Assembly (NCBI GenBank): GCA_964645775.1
Contig: CAZYBU010000051.1
Coordinates: forward strand, 1-20,652
Reading direction: 5' to 3'
Length of the DNA stretch: 20,652 nt
From: CAZYBU01 sp964645775
GTDB lineage: Bacteria > Spirochaetota > UBA4802 > UBA5550
Shown piece by piece: positions 8,545 to 15,751 of this stretch. The first letter of the stretch is position 1; every line of letters starts with the position of its first letter. A model generated the notes under the pieces. That model was not told the DNA's origin. It saw only the letters and a program-made list of their open reading frames with translations, and ran no database searches. A program made the position numbers and the translations under genes.

Positions 8545-9339
8545 TTACACCTCCTCTTCCTGTAAGACCCTGAGCATTGAATCGTGAATCTGTCCGTTAC
8601 TGGCGCAGACGGCACTCATGTCTATGGAGTATTCCTTCCCCCAGTAATCCGTGACCTTGCCACCCGCTTCGCGACAGATAAGGGTACCGGCCGCCACGTC
8701 CCATGGATTGAGTCCCCGTTCCCAGTATCCTTCGAAACGGCCACAGGCTACGCCACAGAGATCAAGAGCGGCGGAGCCGAACCTGCGGAGACCCTGGACA
8801 CGGGGAACCATGGCTGCACATTCGCGTGTGTTATTCGTGGCGGGATCGTCCTTCTGGTAAGGAAAGCCTGTAACCATCATGGATCGGCCCAGGTCATCCA
8901 TGGTGGAGACATGGATGGGGTTACTGTTCAGGAAAGCCCCACCCCTCCGGGTGGCATGGAAGGTCTCCGCCGTGAGGGGAGAGTGGGTCAGGCCCGCAAG
9001 GACTTCATTATCTTGTTCGCTGTAGAGGGCTATCGTAACACTGAACCAGGGTATACCATGGGCGAAGTTATTGGTCCCATCCAGGGGATCGATGTACCAC
9101 CGGAACGGTTCCTTGCCCTGGATCGGGTTTCCTTCTTCTGCAACAATTGTATGCCCGGGGAACATCGTATGAATGTTGGAGACCAGAAAATCTTCAGATT
9201 TACGATCCATATCCGTGACCAGGTCGGTCCTGGATTTATAATCGATCTTGAGGGTCTCCGACTGAAAGCCGGAAACAAGAAGTTCTCCCGCTCTGTGGGC
9301 CAGTTCGGTCATGATTTTTACGTATTCATCTGTTTTCAA
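8545..9339 (-). CDS. Inositol monophosphatase family protein (SuhB-like)
   Basis: Mg2+-dependent, lithium-sensitive-type sugar phosphatase, 264 aa, close to E. coli SuhB (267). The metal-binding set is intact: VAEEG (E68/E69), DPLDGTNNF (D84, D87) and NPWDVAAG (D214), the last followed by the family's REAGGKVTD. The substrate may be myo-inositol-1-phosphate or another sugar phosphate such as 3'-phosphoadenosine-type or fructose-bisphosphate-like compounds; sequence alone does not decide, though the spacing is closest to SuhB. The start is TTG 9339, overlapping the TPR gene stop (TTGA), with GGGAG a few bases upstream. This coupling suggests co-production with an outer-membrane-type protein. 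The stop is one base before xseA. Confidence 0.93.
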   Translation of the reverse strand: MKTDEYVKIMTELAHRAGELLVSGFQSETLKIDYKSRTDLVTDMDRKSEDFLVSNIHTMFPGHTIVAEEGNPIQGKEPFRWYIDPLDGTNNFAHGIPWFSVTIALYSEQDNEVLAGLTHSPLTAETFHATRRGGAFLNSNPIHVSTMDDLGRSMMVTGFPYQKDDPATNNTRECAAMVPRVQGLRRFGSAALDLCGVACGRFEGYWERGLNPWDVAAGTLICREAGGKVTDYWGKEYSIDMSAVCASNGQIHDSMLRVLQEEEV

Positions 9340-10778
9340 ATCGTCACTCCCAGTCCAATTTTCAGATTGAGCTCAAAATGGTCCTCTTTCCAGTCAGGGA
9401 ACTCGACCAGCAGGCTCTGGTAAAGAAAAAGATAGGGTTTGACGTATTCGTCAACCCTGAATGTGAGGACATGGGCAAGACCCCATATGCCGGAGAAGGG
9501 CCAGCCGGAAGCGAACTCGCTGAAATTAATTCCCAGGAGCCCCTGGCCATTGCCTATGGCATAGGGGTCGTTGTTACCCTCATCTCTGAAAATAATTCTT
9601 TCCGTGAGGCTTATCCTCAGAATTATAAAGGGATTGAAGGTGTTGTCACGGAAAAACCGTATCTCCGTTCCCACGGTTGCGTCGAAGGTTCCGTAGTAAT
9701 TGGATTGAGGTGTGGCATGATCAAAGAAGAAGTATTCCCGCGTGAAACCGCTCGCAAAAATGGAGAAGCGTGAGTTGACGATGTATTCGTAATCGATTCG
9801 GAAAAGGGCCATATCGTAGGTAATCCCCTTCGATACTCCCTGGTAGTCCGCGGGCAGGAGACGTGGATAGAGGGTAAAGCAGAGATCATATTTCAGGGTT
9901 TTAAATCCGAAGAGGAACCCGACCTTAATGTCCGTAAGACGTTTCAGTTTTGAAAAATTCATATCACTGAAGTAATGGCCCAGGAGAACTCCCATCCCAA
10001 CATAAAAAAGTCCGAAGCTGTAGGTTGCCTCCAGGCCCTCTGTCTGCACGTTGACATCTGGAACGGAACCTCCCAGCCACGGGTTCTCTGCCCACAGGTC
10101 GACGGACCATCCTTTGAAGGGTCCCAGTTCGACCCGGATGGCTTCCGGCAGATCGATAAAGAGACCATGGTCGAGAATGTAGCTGTATCCGGCAGGGCTC
10201 TGCCCGTGGTAGATGCCGGTGCGTAGCATGACATCCAGGCTGGCCGTCATGATGTGACGGTTTTCCCGAGACTTCCTGTCGAGAAGGTAGTTCTGCCGGT
10301 CAAGCTTCTCCTCTCTTTTCTCGGCCGCCACGGGGTCTTCAGAAGCCTTTTCACCGAACTCCTTCAGCTTAGCATAGGCGTCTGGGAGCCAGCGGGGGAT
10401 CTTTTGATTCCCGGGGTCGAGCCTTAGAACATATTCTCCCCATTCTATCGCCTCTTTATATCTTCCGGTTAGATAGAGCAGGTATCCCAGACGTTCTGCG
10501 GTTGTAAGCTGATAATGATTTCTTCGCAGGGCCTTATGGTAATTATCGATGGCCTTTTCATAATCGCCTTTCAATTCCTGGGCATAGCCACGGTTATGGT
10601 AGTAACGGGCCGCTTTCCGGTCATTAATTGTAATAGCCCGGTCCAGGTCAAGGATGGCCTCGTTTAGCAGACGTTTCTCACCCTTAATGATGGCGTTTTC
10701 ATTAAGATTCCCGGGGGTGACAGCCAGGACCGGGAGGGTTAAAAGAGAGAGGATACCTGTCAGTACAATGCGGTTCAT
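9336..10778 (-). CDS. TPR-repeat protein with predicted C-terminal beta-barrel; exported
   Basis: 480-aa predicted envelope protein; no characterised homologue recognised. Residues 1-19 (MNRIVLTGILSLLTLPVLA) are a Sec signal peptide. Residues ~35-140 hold about three tetratricopeptide repeats (consensus pieces RAARYYHNRGYAQELKGDYE-like, AERLGYLLYLTGRYKEAIEW, VLRLDPGN), followed by a charged linker (~140-175). From ~178 to the end, polar and aromatic residues alternate in short strands with many Tyr/Phe/Trp and Gly turns, as in outer-membrane barrels; the C-terminal residue is Ile rather than the classical Phe/Trp. Start ATG 10778 fits the signal peptide and has GGGGAA upstream; a longer frame to 10835 has no support. 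A promoter candidate lies just upstream. Its role could be a small-molecule pore or a scaffold for envelope assembly, but both are guesses. Confidence 0.8.
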   Translation of the reverse strand: MNRIVLTGILSLLTLPVLAVTPGNLNENAIIKGEKRLLNEAILDLDRAITINDRKAARYYHNRGYAQELKGDYEKAIDNYHKALRRNHYQLTTAERLGYLLYLTGRYKEAIEWGEYVLRLDPGNQKIPRWLPDAYAKLKEFGEKASEDPVAAEKREEKLDRQNYLLDRKSRENRHIMTASLDVMLRTGIYHGQSPAGYSYILDHGLFIDLPEAIRVELGPFKGWSVDLWAENPWLGGSVPDVNVQTEGLEATYSFGLFYVGMGVLLGHYFSDMNFSKLKRLTDIKVGFLFGFKTLKYDLCFTLYPRLLPADYQGVSKGITYDMALFRIDYEYIVNSRFSIFASGFTREYFFFDHATPQSNYYGTFDATVGTEIRFFRDNTFNPFIILRISLTERIIFRDEGNNDPYAIGNGQGLLGINFSEFASGWPFSGIWGLAHVLTFRVDEYVKPYLFLYQSLLVEFPDWKEDHFELNLKIGLGVTI

Positions 10779-10807
10779 CGGTTTCCCCGAAAACTCGTTC
10801 TTAATAC

Positions 10808-10835
10808 AGTATACCCTCTTTGAGAGCAGGTGCAA
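10808..10835 (-). promoter_or_regulatory. Candidate sigma70-type promoter for the TPR-phosphatase-xseAB-lipoprotein operon
   Basis: On the minus strand, TATACT (10808-10813, five of six matches to TATAAT) lies 16 bases after TTGCAC (10830-10835, three of six matches to TTGACA). It sits in the 72-bp gap between smpB and the TPR gene and would give a leader of roughly 20-25 bases. The -35 box is weak; the position and -10 box are what support it. Confidence 0.45.
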
Positions 10836-10850
10836 GGATAATTGCCAGTA

Positions 10851-11309
10851 TCAGGTGTATCGTTTCATTTCCCGTTGGGTCTCTCTGTCGATATCACGCT
10901 GCTGAATGGTCTTCCGCTTGTCATAGAGGGTCTTTCCCTTGCCAAGGCCCAGCAAAACCTTGACATGGCCGTTCTTGAAATAGAGCTTCATGGGCACCAG
11001 GGTAAAGCCCTTTTCGTTCAATTTGCCGATTATTCGTTTTATCTCCTGTCGATGCAGGAGGAGCTTGCGGTCACGGACTGGTTCGTGGTTGAACCGGTTT
11101 CCCTGTTCATAGGGGGTAATGGTCATACTCACAAGGAATACCTCTCCATCCTTTATCCGTGCGTAGGACTCCTGGATACTGACCTTTCGCTGGCGGATGG
11201 ATTTTACCTCAGTACCTTTGAGCACGATACCAGCCTCAAAGGTCTCCTGAATATCGTACTGGAACCGGGCCTTTTTGTTGGTTATTATATCTGTGCTGTT
11301 ACCGCTCAT
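10851..11309 (-). CDS. smpB: SsrA-binding protein (trans-translation)
   Basis: Binds tmRNA and brings it to stalled ribosomes, so that stalled peptides are tagged for degradation. 152 aa, normal length. Family motifs are complete: KKARFQYDIQETFEAGIVL, GTEVKSIRQRKVSIQESYA, the NRFNHEPVRDRKLLLHRQEI block, and GLGKGKTLYDKRKTIQQRD leading to a basic C-terminal tail that reads the empty decoding site. ATG 11309 has a modest GGGAT ribosome site. No tmRNA gene (ssrA) is visible nearby, including in the 417-bp gap beyond the next gene. A TTGACT box upstream suggests it has its own promoter. Confidence 0.97.
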   Translation of the reverse strand: MSGNSTDIITNKKARFQYDIQETFEAGIVLKGTEVKSIRQRKVSIQESYARIKDGEVFLVSMTITPYEQGNRFNHEPVRDRKLLLHRQEIKRIIGKLNEKGFTLVPMKLYFKNGHVKVLLGLGKGKTLYDKRKTIQQRDIDRETQREMKRYT

Positions 11310-11332
11310 GGTTCTATCCCGTAAAAAGGAAG

Positions 11333-11360
11333 AGCTTAGTTTTCATCTACCAGCAGTCAA
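11333..11360 (-). promoter_or_regulatory. Candidate promoter for smpB
   Basis: On the minus strand, TTGACT (11355-11360, five of six matches) is followed after 16 bases by TAAGCT (11333-11338, three of six matches). It is located in the 63-bp gap between the FAD-dependent oxidoreductase gene and smpB. The -10 box is poor, so this is tentative. Confidence 0.3.
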
Positions 11361-11372
11361 TAAAAATGTGTA

Positions 11373-12923
11373 TCAGGTGATACGATCCGCTGCCCGAATA
11401 CCGTCGACCGCAGAGCTTACGATCCCTCCAGCGTAACCGGCCCCCTCTCCTGCCGGATAGAGTCCGGGAAAACCGGGTGATTCTCCCGTTTCGTTTCGCA
11501 GAATTCGCAGCGGTGAGGATGTGCGGGTTTCGATACCATGAAGAATGCCTTCATCCGTTATGAAGCCCTTCATCTTTTGGTCGAACGCTTTCAGCCCATT
11601 TCTAATTTCGTCACCGATATAAGCAGGCAGGAATGAATAAAGGTCAGCCGGCGTGCTTCCCGGCTTATAGGAGGATGGTGGATTTTGCTTATCGATTAAA
11701 CCTGCCAGGAACGAGGGTATACTCTGGACCGGTACATGGAAATTTCCACCTCCCAGGGAGAAAAAGGTTTCTTCCAGCTTTCTCTGGAATTCAATACCCG
11801 CAAGGGGGCCGGTCGGAATGTCATGGGGACCGATAGCAACCACCAGGGCCGCGTTTGAACGGGGGAGCCCCCTGGAAGAGTAACTCATGCCGTTAATACA
11901 GATTCGTTCCGGTTCGGAGGATGAATTGACGATACGTCCGCCTGGACACATGCAGAAAGAGTATACTCCCCGGCCTGTGAGGCGATTGTTCCAGGCCAGC
12001 CGATACTCAGCAGCGGGAAGGAGGTCCTGGGGGTACTTTTCTCCATACTGGATGTGATTAATAAGATCAGATGGGTGTTCCACCCTGAGACCCACGGCAA
12101 ATCCTTTCTTTTCCATGGGTACTGACTGGCCCTGGAGGTTGTAGATAAGATCCCGGGATGAATGGCCTGGAGCAAGAATTACAGCCTCGCTTTCAATGGA
12201 GTCGCCGTTTTCCAGGTGGACCCCCCGTACCTTGCCGGAGGACAACAGGATATCCCGTACGCGGGAATGAAAATGAATGCTGACCCCCCGGCTCTGGAGA
12301 TGGAAACGTATCCTTTTCAGTAAATTCGTTAACCTGTCCGTGCCTATATGAGGATGAGCATCCACGAGTACATCCGGATCGACCCCGAAACGGAGAAGTT
12401 GATTATTCAACCAGGCCTGTTCGGGGTATTTGGTTCGAGTTGTGAGCTTTCCGTCACTGTAGGCACCGGCCCCTCCTTCTCCGAAAAGAACGTTGCTTTC
12501 ACGATTGAGGATAGATTTTTCTTCAAGACTAAGAATGTCCCGCATTCTCTCTTCAACGGGCCGTCCCCTCTCAACCAGGATGACTCGGGCCTCCCTTTCC
12601 AGAAGGCGAAGGGCGGCAAAGATGCCGGCCGGACCCATGCCGACGATGATTACCTCTTTACCCTTGATTTTCTCCGTGGGCGAAAATTCTGGTGTTACCA
12701 GTGGGCGGGCCATGCCTCTCCTGATAAAACTTTCTTCCTTCGCCGGAGGCAGTGTGGCCTGAAGCCGGTATACAAAGCGGATATTTGATTTATCACGACT
12801 GTCTAAAGACCGCCTGTCGACCTCAAGGGAATCATCAATATCCAGTTCTCCTGATATCCTGGTCAGGAATTCTTCTTCGTTTTCGAAAGGGTCTCGCTTT
12901 ATGTTATCAAAAAGTATAGTCAT
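11373..12923 (-). CDS. FAD-dependent oxidoreductase, COG2509 type
   Basis: 516-aa flavoprotein of the uncharacterised 'FAD-dependent dehydrogenase' group (COG2509). The Rossmann dinucleotide motif is at 95-100 (VGMGPAG) with the ribose-binding acidic residue at E118 (ILVERG). A second conserved block is LFGEGGAGAYSDGKLTTR. Family hallmarks further on are GRGVYSFCMCPGG and the C-terminal FAD loop YPAGEGAGYAGGIVSSA. Residues 1-85 form the small N-terminal domain typical of the group. Substrate and electron partner are unknown. It is probably a cytosolic redox enzyme, since there is no signal peptide or membrane segment. ATG 12923 has no visible Shine-Dalgarno sequence and no other start lies nearby in frame. 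smpB follows after 63 bp. Confidence 0.88.
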   Translation of the reverse strand: MTILFDNIKRDPFENEEEFLTRISGELDIDDSLEVDRRSLDSRDKSNIRFVYRLQATLPPAKEESFIRRGMARPLVTPEFSPTEKIKGKEVIIVGMGPAGIFAALRLLEREARVILVERGRPVEERMRDILSLEEKSILNRESNVLFGEGGAGAYSDGKLTTRTKYPEQAWLNNQLLRFGVDPDVLVDAHPHIGTDRLTNLLKRIRFHLQSRGVSIHFHSRVRDILLSSGKVRGVHLENGDSIESEAVILAPGHSSRDLIYNLQGQSVPMEKKGFAVGLRVEHPSDLINHIQYGEKYPQDLLPAAEYRLAWNNRLTGRGVYSFCMCPGGRIVNSSSEPERICINGMSYSSRGLPRSNAALVVAIGPHDIPTGPLAGIEFQRKLEETFFSLGGGNFHVPVQSIPSFLAGLIDKQNPPSSYKPGSTPADLYSFLPAYIGDEIRNGLKAFDQKMKGFITDEGILHGIETRTSSPLRILRNETGESPGFPGLYPAGEGAGYAGGIVSSAVDGIRAADRIT

Positions 12924-12931
12924 GGCAGAAG

Positions 12932-12963
12932 ATTACAAAGGGAGACAGGGGTACCCTTGTCAA
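12932..12963 (-). promoter_or_regulatory. Possible promoter for the FAD-dependent oxidoreductase gene
   Basis: On the minus strand there is a perfect TTGACA (12958-12963), and TGTAAT (12932-12937, five of six matches) follows after 20 bases. The spacer is longer than the preferred 17 bases. If used, transcription would begin within a few bases of the ATG at 12923, giving an almost leaderless message, which would fit the lack of a ribosome site there. Confidence 0.27.
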
Positions 12964-12972
12964 GAGATAGTA

Positions 12973-13002
12973 CGGTCCCCGGTTTGAAAATACCGGGGAC
13001 CG
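12973..13002 (+). other. Perfect 11-bp hairpin in the FAD oxidoreductase-cimA gap
   Basis: CGGTCCCCGGT and ACCGGGGACCG form an uninterrupted 11-bp, very G+C-rich stem with an 8-base A/T-rich loop (TTGAAAAT). No T run follows on either strand, so it is not a standard intrinsic terminator. It lies about 50 bp upstream of the divergent oxidoreductase start and 340 bp upstream of cimA. It could be a protein-binding operator, an mRNA stabiliser, or part of a structured leader. The structure is certain as sequence; the role is not known. Confidence 0.6.
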
Positions 13003-13015
13003 GATGCCTTAAGAG

Positions 13016-13172
13016 ATGATTGTTGCCTGTTTTGACTATTCTATGATGGCAAGACTGTTTGTCCGGGTCACGATCCCCGTGGTATGGAGAGCCGCGCCCT
13101 TGGTGCTTTCCATGGCAGGCAATCTTCAACTGGGCACCTCATTTTAAAAAGACTCTGTGCCGACTGCCCAGT
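13016..13172 (+). promoter_or_regulatory. Candidate structured leader of the cimA operon with mutually exclusive stems
   Basis: Within the 417-bp gene-free stretch 12924-13340, several complementary segments compete. TTGCC at 13023-13027 can pair with GGCAA at 13048-13052, or (as TTGCCTG) with CAGGCAA at 13116-13122. GGGCA at 13132-13136 can pair with TGCCC at 13165-13169 (8-bp stem ACTGGGCA/TGCCCAGT), while the overlapping GGCAC pairs with GTGCC at 13157-13161. ATGGAGAG (13084-13091) and CTTTCCAT also match. Competing stems upstream of an isoleucine-pathway gene suggest attenuation, but no known riboswitch signature is recognised. From 13173 to 13340 I see only an imperfect direct repeat (TGAAAGATATGC near 13263, TGAAAGAAATATGC near 13317) and no convincing promoter. 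Confidence 0.3.
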
Positions 13173-13340
13173 AACAGTATATCCGTCAAGGGGAGAATAA
13201 ATTGTAACCGATCGAGAAAAAAGCTGCTCTAATCCCGGTTTGGATAGGGTGTCAAGGTATGATGAAAGATATGCGGATGGGACCTGTGGGTAAAATCTTC
13301 TTGCATTATGCCTGTCTGAAAGAAATATGCCTGACGGTAT

Positions 13341-14933
13341 ATGGTAAAAACCATGAATAACCCAAAGATTGAAATATATGACACTACATTACGAGACGGG
13401 GCCCAGACCGTGGGGATATCCTTTTCTCTTCAGGACAAGCTTTCCATTGCCGGGGCTCTTGCCCGCCTGGGAGTCGATGTCGTGGAGGGTGGATGGCCTG
13501 GATCTAATCCGAAGGACAATCTGTTCTTCAGCAGAGTCCGGGAACAGGATATGGAGAACACCAGAATCGCGGCCTTCGGTTCGACAAAAAGAAAAAATAT
13601 TCATCCCGATGACGATACTTTTCTTCAGGCTCTGGTTGAATCACAGGCAGACATTATCACCCTTGTCGCGAAGACCTGGGATTTTCACGTTACCGAGGCC
13701 CTGAAAATATCCCTGGAGGAGAATCTCGACCTGATCAGGGAGACGGTGGAGTACCTGAAAGAGAGGGATTTCACGGTTTATCTCGACGCCGAGCATTTCT
13801 TTGACGGGTACAGGGCGAACCCGGAGTATGCACTGAAAACTCTGGAAGCGGCATCCTCCGGAGGAACTGACCAGGTGGTGCTCTGTGACACAAACGGAGG
13901 GACTCTTCCCCATGAGGTCAGTGAAATTACCGGAACTGTGGTGAAGAGCATTTCCACTCCCGTGGGTGTACATTTCCATAACGATTCCGGCGTAGCTGTG
14001 GCCAATTCTCTCACGGCCGTAAGAGCGGGTGCCGTATCCGTCCAGGGCACGGTAAACGGGTACGGGGAAAGATGTGGTAATGCGGATCTTATGTCCGTCA
14101 TACCGAATATGTATCTGAAAATGGGATATCCATGTCTGGCCGGAGAAAATCTCGGTTCCATTACGGAAACCAGCCGTTTCGTGAGTGAAACCGCCAATCT
14201 TGCTCATAACGAGCGGTTGCCCTATGTAGGTGATAACGCCTTTGCCCATAAAGGAGGGATCCACGTTTCGGCCCTGCAGAAGGACACCCGAACCTACGAG
14301 CATCTTGATCCCTCTCTGGTTGGCAACCGCCGAAAGGTACTTATATCGGAACTTTCCGGAAAAAGCAATATTGAGTTTAAGGCCAGGGAGTTGGGAATAG
14401 ACCTGGGAGATAGTCTGACACTGTCAAAGGAAGTCCTGGAACGGATCAAGTCGATGGAGGATCAGGGATACCAGTTCGAAGCAGCGGACGGCTCCTTTGA
14501 GCTTCTGATTCGGGAAGGCACGAGTGAATACAAACCTTTCTTTAACCTTCTCGGTTTTAGGGTCATAACAGAGAAAAAGGAAAACCAGCCCATTTACTGT
14601 GAGGCCACCATACGGGTGGAGGTGAACGGTCGAGTTGAACATACCGCGGCAAACGGGAACGGTCCGGTTGAAGCCATTGACAATGCCCTTAGAAAGGCCC
14701 TGGAGAAATTCTACCCGCAGATAGCTGAGATGCATCTCTCAGACTATAAGGTGCGTGTCTTAAATGAAAAGGCGGGTACTGGTTCAACGGTACGTGTACT
14801 AATAGATCAGCGTCTGGATGGAACCCATTGGGGTACCGTGGGTGTTTCAGAAAACATAATCGAGGCCTCCTGGAAAGCACTCGTCGATGGTATTGAGTAC
14901 ATGTTATTCAAGGGATTGAGGGAAAAGAGCTGA
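13341..14933 (+). CDS. cimA: (R)-citramalate synthase
   Basis: Condenses pyruvate and acetyl-CoA to citramalate, the first step of the threonine-independent isoleucine pathway; 530 aa. The HMGL-like TIM barrel (~8-280) carries the family start (IEIYDTTLRDGAQTVGISFS), with metal and catalytic residues in TLRDG and the HFHND motif at 211-215. GTVNGYGERCGNADL and AHKGGIHVSALQ are diagnostic. The C-terminal LeuA-type regulatory domain (~385-520) suggests feedback control by an end product. Length and the DTTLRDGAQT form point to CimA rather than 2-isopropylmalate or homocitrate synthase; this is by family recall. ATG 13341 and ATG 13353 are both possible and neither has a clear ribosome site. A long, inverted-repeat-rich leader precedes it, and the stop overlaps the murI ATG. 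Confidence 0.92.
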   Translation: MVKTMNNPKIEIYDTTLRDGAQTVGISFSLQDKLSIAGALARLGVDVVEGGWPGSNPKDNLFFSRVREQDMENTRIAAFGSTKRKNIHPDDDTFLQALVESQADIITLVAKTWDFHVTEALKISLEENLDLIRETVEYLKERDFTVYLDAEHFFDGYRANPEYALKTLEAASSGGTDQVVLCDTNGGTLPHEVSEITGTVVKSISTPVGVHFHNDSGVAVANSLTAVRAGAVSVQGTVNGYGERCGNADLMSVIPNMYLKMGYPCLAGENLGSITETSRFVSETANLAHNERLPYVGDNAFAHKGGIHVSALQKDTRTYEHLDPSLVGNRRKVLISELSGKSNIEFKARELGIDLGDSLTLSKEVLERIKSMEDQGYQFEAADGSFELLIREGTSEYKPFFNLLGFRVITEKKENQPIYCEATIRVEVNGRVEHTAANGNGPVEAIDNALRKALEKFYPQIAEMHLSDYKVRVLNEKAGTGSTVRVLIDQRLDGTHWGTVGVSENIIEASWKALVDGIEYMLFKGLREKS

Positions 14934-15751
14934 TGTCGTCCGCTTCCATAGGAATCTTTGATTCGGGGATAGGAGGCCTTACGGTCTGCAAGGCCATACA
15001 TGACCTTATGCCTGAAGAGAGTATTATCTATTACGGGGACACGGCCCGTTTTCCTTACGGGACCCGATCCATTGATACTATCATCCGTTACTCCAGAGAG
15101 ATCACGGAGTATCTTCTGAGCCGTGGAGTCAAGATGATTGTTGTCGCCTGCAACACCTCTTCAGCTGCCGCCCTGGAGGTATTGAGAAGTGAATATGACG
15201 TGCCTATTATAGGTGTTATAGAGCCGGGAGCCCGGGCCGCTTGTCAGACCGCGGAGAGAAACCGAATCGGGGTTATCGCTACCCGCGCGACCGTCCGGAG
15301 TGGTTCCTATGAGAAAGCCATCCAGAAGATACGTCCAGGGGTGGAAGTCATTCAGCAGCAGGCCACGCTCTTTGTGCCGATAACGGAAGAAGGCCTTCTG
15401 GACCATGAGATTACCCGCGTGGCAGTCCGTCTCTATCTTGATGATATGTATGAAAAGGGTGTAAGGACGATTATACTGGGATGTACACATTTTCCGCTTC
15501 TAAAGGACGCTATTCATTCTGTCTATGATGGGTTGAATCTTGTGGATACCGGTATGGAGATAGCACAGGAAGCGAGAAATATACTGGTGGAAAAAGACCT
15601 TGCAAATGATGGAAAAGAAGGACAGAAGGGAACTATTGAACTGTACGCCTCAGATATTACGGACGCCATGCTCTCCCTCAAGGAGCTTTTTTTCCAGGAG
15701 AAGGGAGCAAGGATCGAAAAACTGATACCGGAAGGGAAGGTTTATGCGTAG
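14933..15751 (+). CDS. murI: Glutamate racemase
   Basis: Interconverts L- and D-glutamate, supplying D-glutamate to the peptidoglycan stem peptide; cytoplasmic, cofactor-independent, 272 aa. The two catalytic cysteines are C73 (VACNTSSAA) and C184 (GCTHFPLL, with H186). The N-terminal IGIFDSGIGGLTV contains the acid pair D10/S11, and YYGDTARFPYGTRS is conserved. The start codon shares TGATG with the cimA stop, with GAGGGAAAAG upstream in cimA, so it is translationally coupled. The 3' end overlaps the next gene by 8 bp. Position between an isoleucine-pathway gene and an exported foldase suggests an operon that mixes biosynthesis and cell-envelope functions. Confidence 0.96.
   Translation: MSSASIGIFDSGIGGLTVCKAIHDLMPEESIIYYGDTARFPYGTRSIDTIIRYSREITEYLLSRGVKMIVVACNTSSAAALEVLRSEYDVPIIGVIEPGARAACQTAERNRIGVIATRATVRSGSYEKAIQKIRPGVEVIQQQATLFVPITEEGLLDHEITRVAVRLYLDDMYEKGVRTIILGCTHFPLLKDAIHSVYDGLNLVDTGMEIAQEARNILVEKDLANDGKEGQKGTIELYASDITDAMLSLKELFFQEKGARIEKLIPEGKVYA

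Noticed and set aside
8584..9423. 279-codon plus-strand open frame opposite the inositol-monophosphatase gene
   Set aside because: It lies antisense to a gene with complete catalytic motifs and intact coupling on both sides; the translated product shows no family pattern, so it is a shadow frame.
12920..13129. 69-codon minus-strand frame in the oxidoreductase-cimA gap, and a 25-codon minus-strand frame (ATG at about 13114)
   Set aside because: No ribosome sites; the composition is driven by the inverted repeats, and the first frame runs into the start of the oxidoreductase gene.
12924..13340. tmRNA, RNase P RNA, SRP RNA or a known riboswitch in the 417-bp gap (smpB nearby made tmRNA worth checking)
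   Set aside because: I looked for the tRNA-like ends and tag frame of tmRNA, the conserved RNase P and SRP core sequences, and common riboswitch cores, and found none on either strand.
13641..14303. 220-codon minus-strand frame inside cimA
   Set aside because: It is antisense to the conserved TIM barrel of cimA; no recognisable protein.
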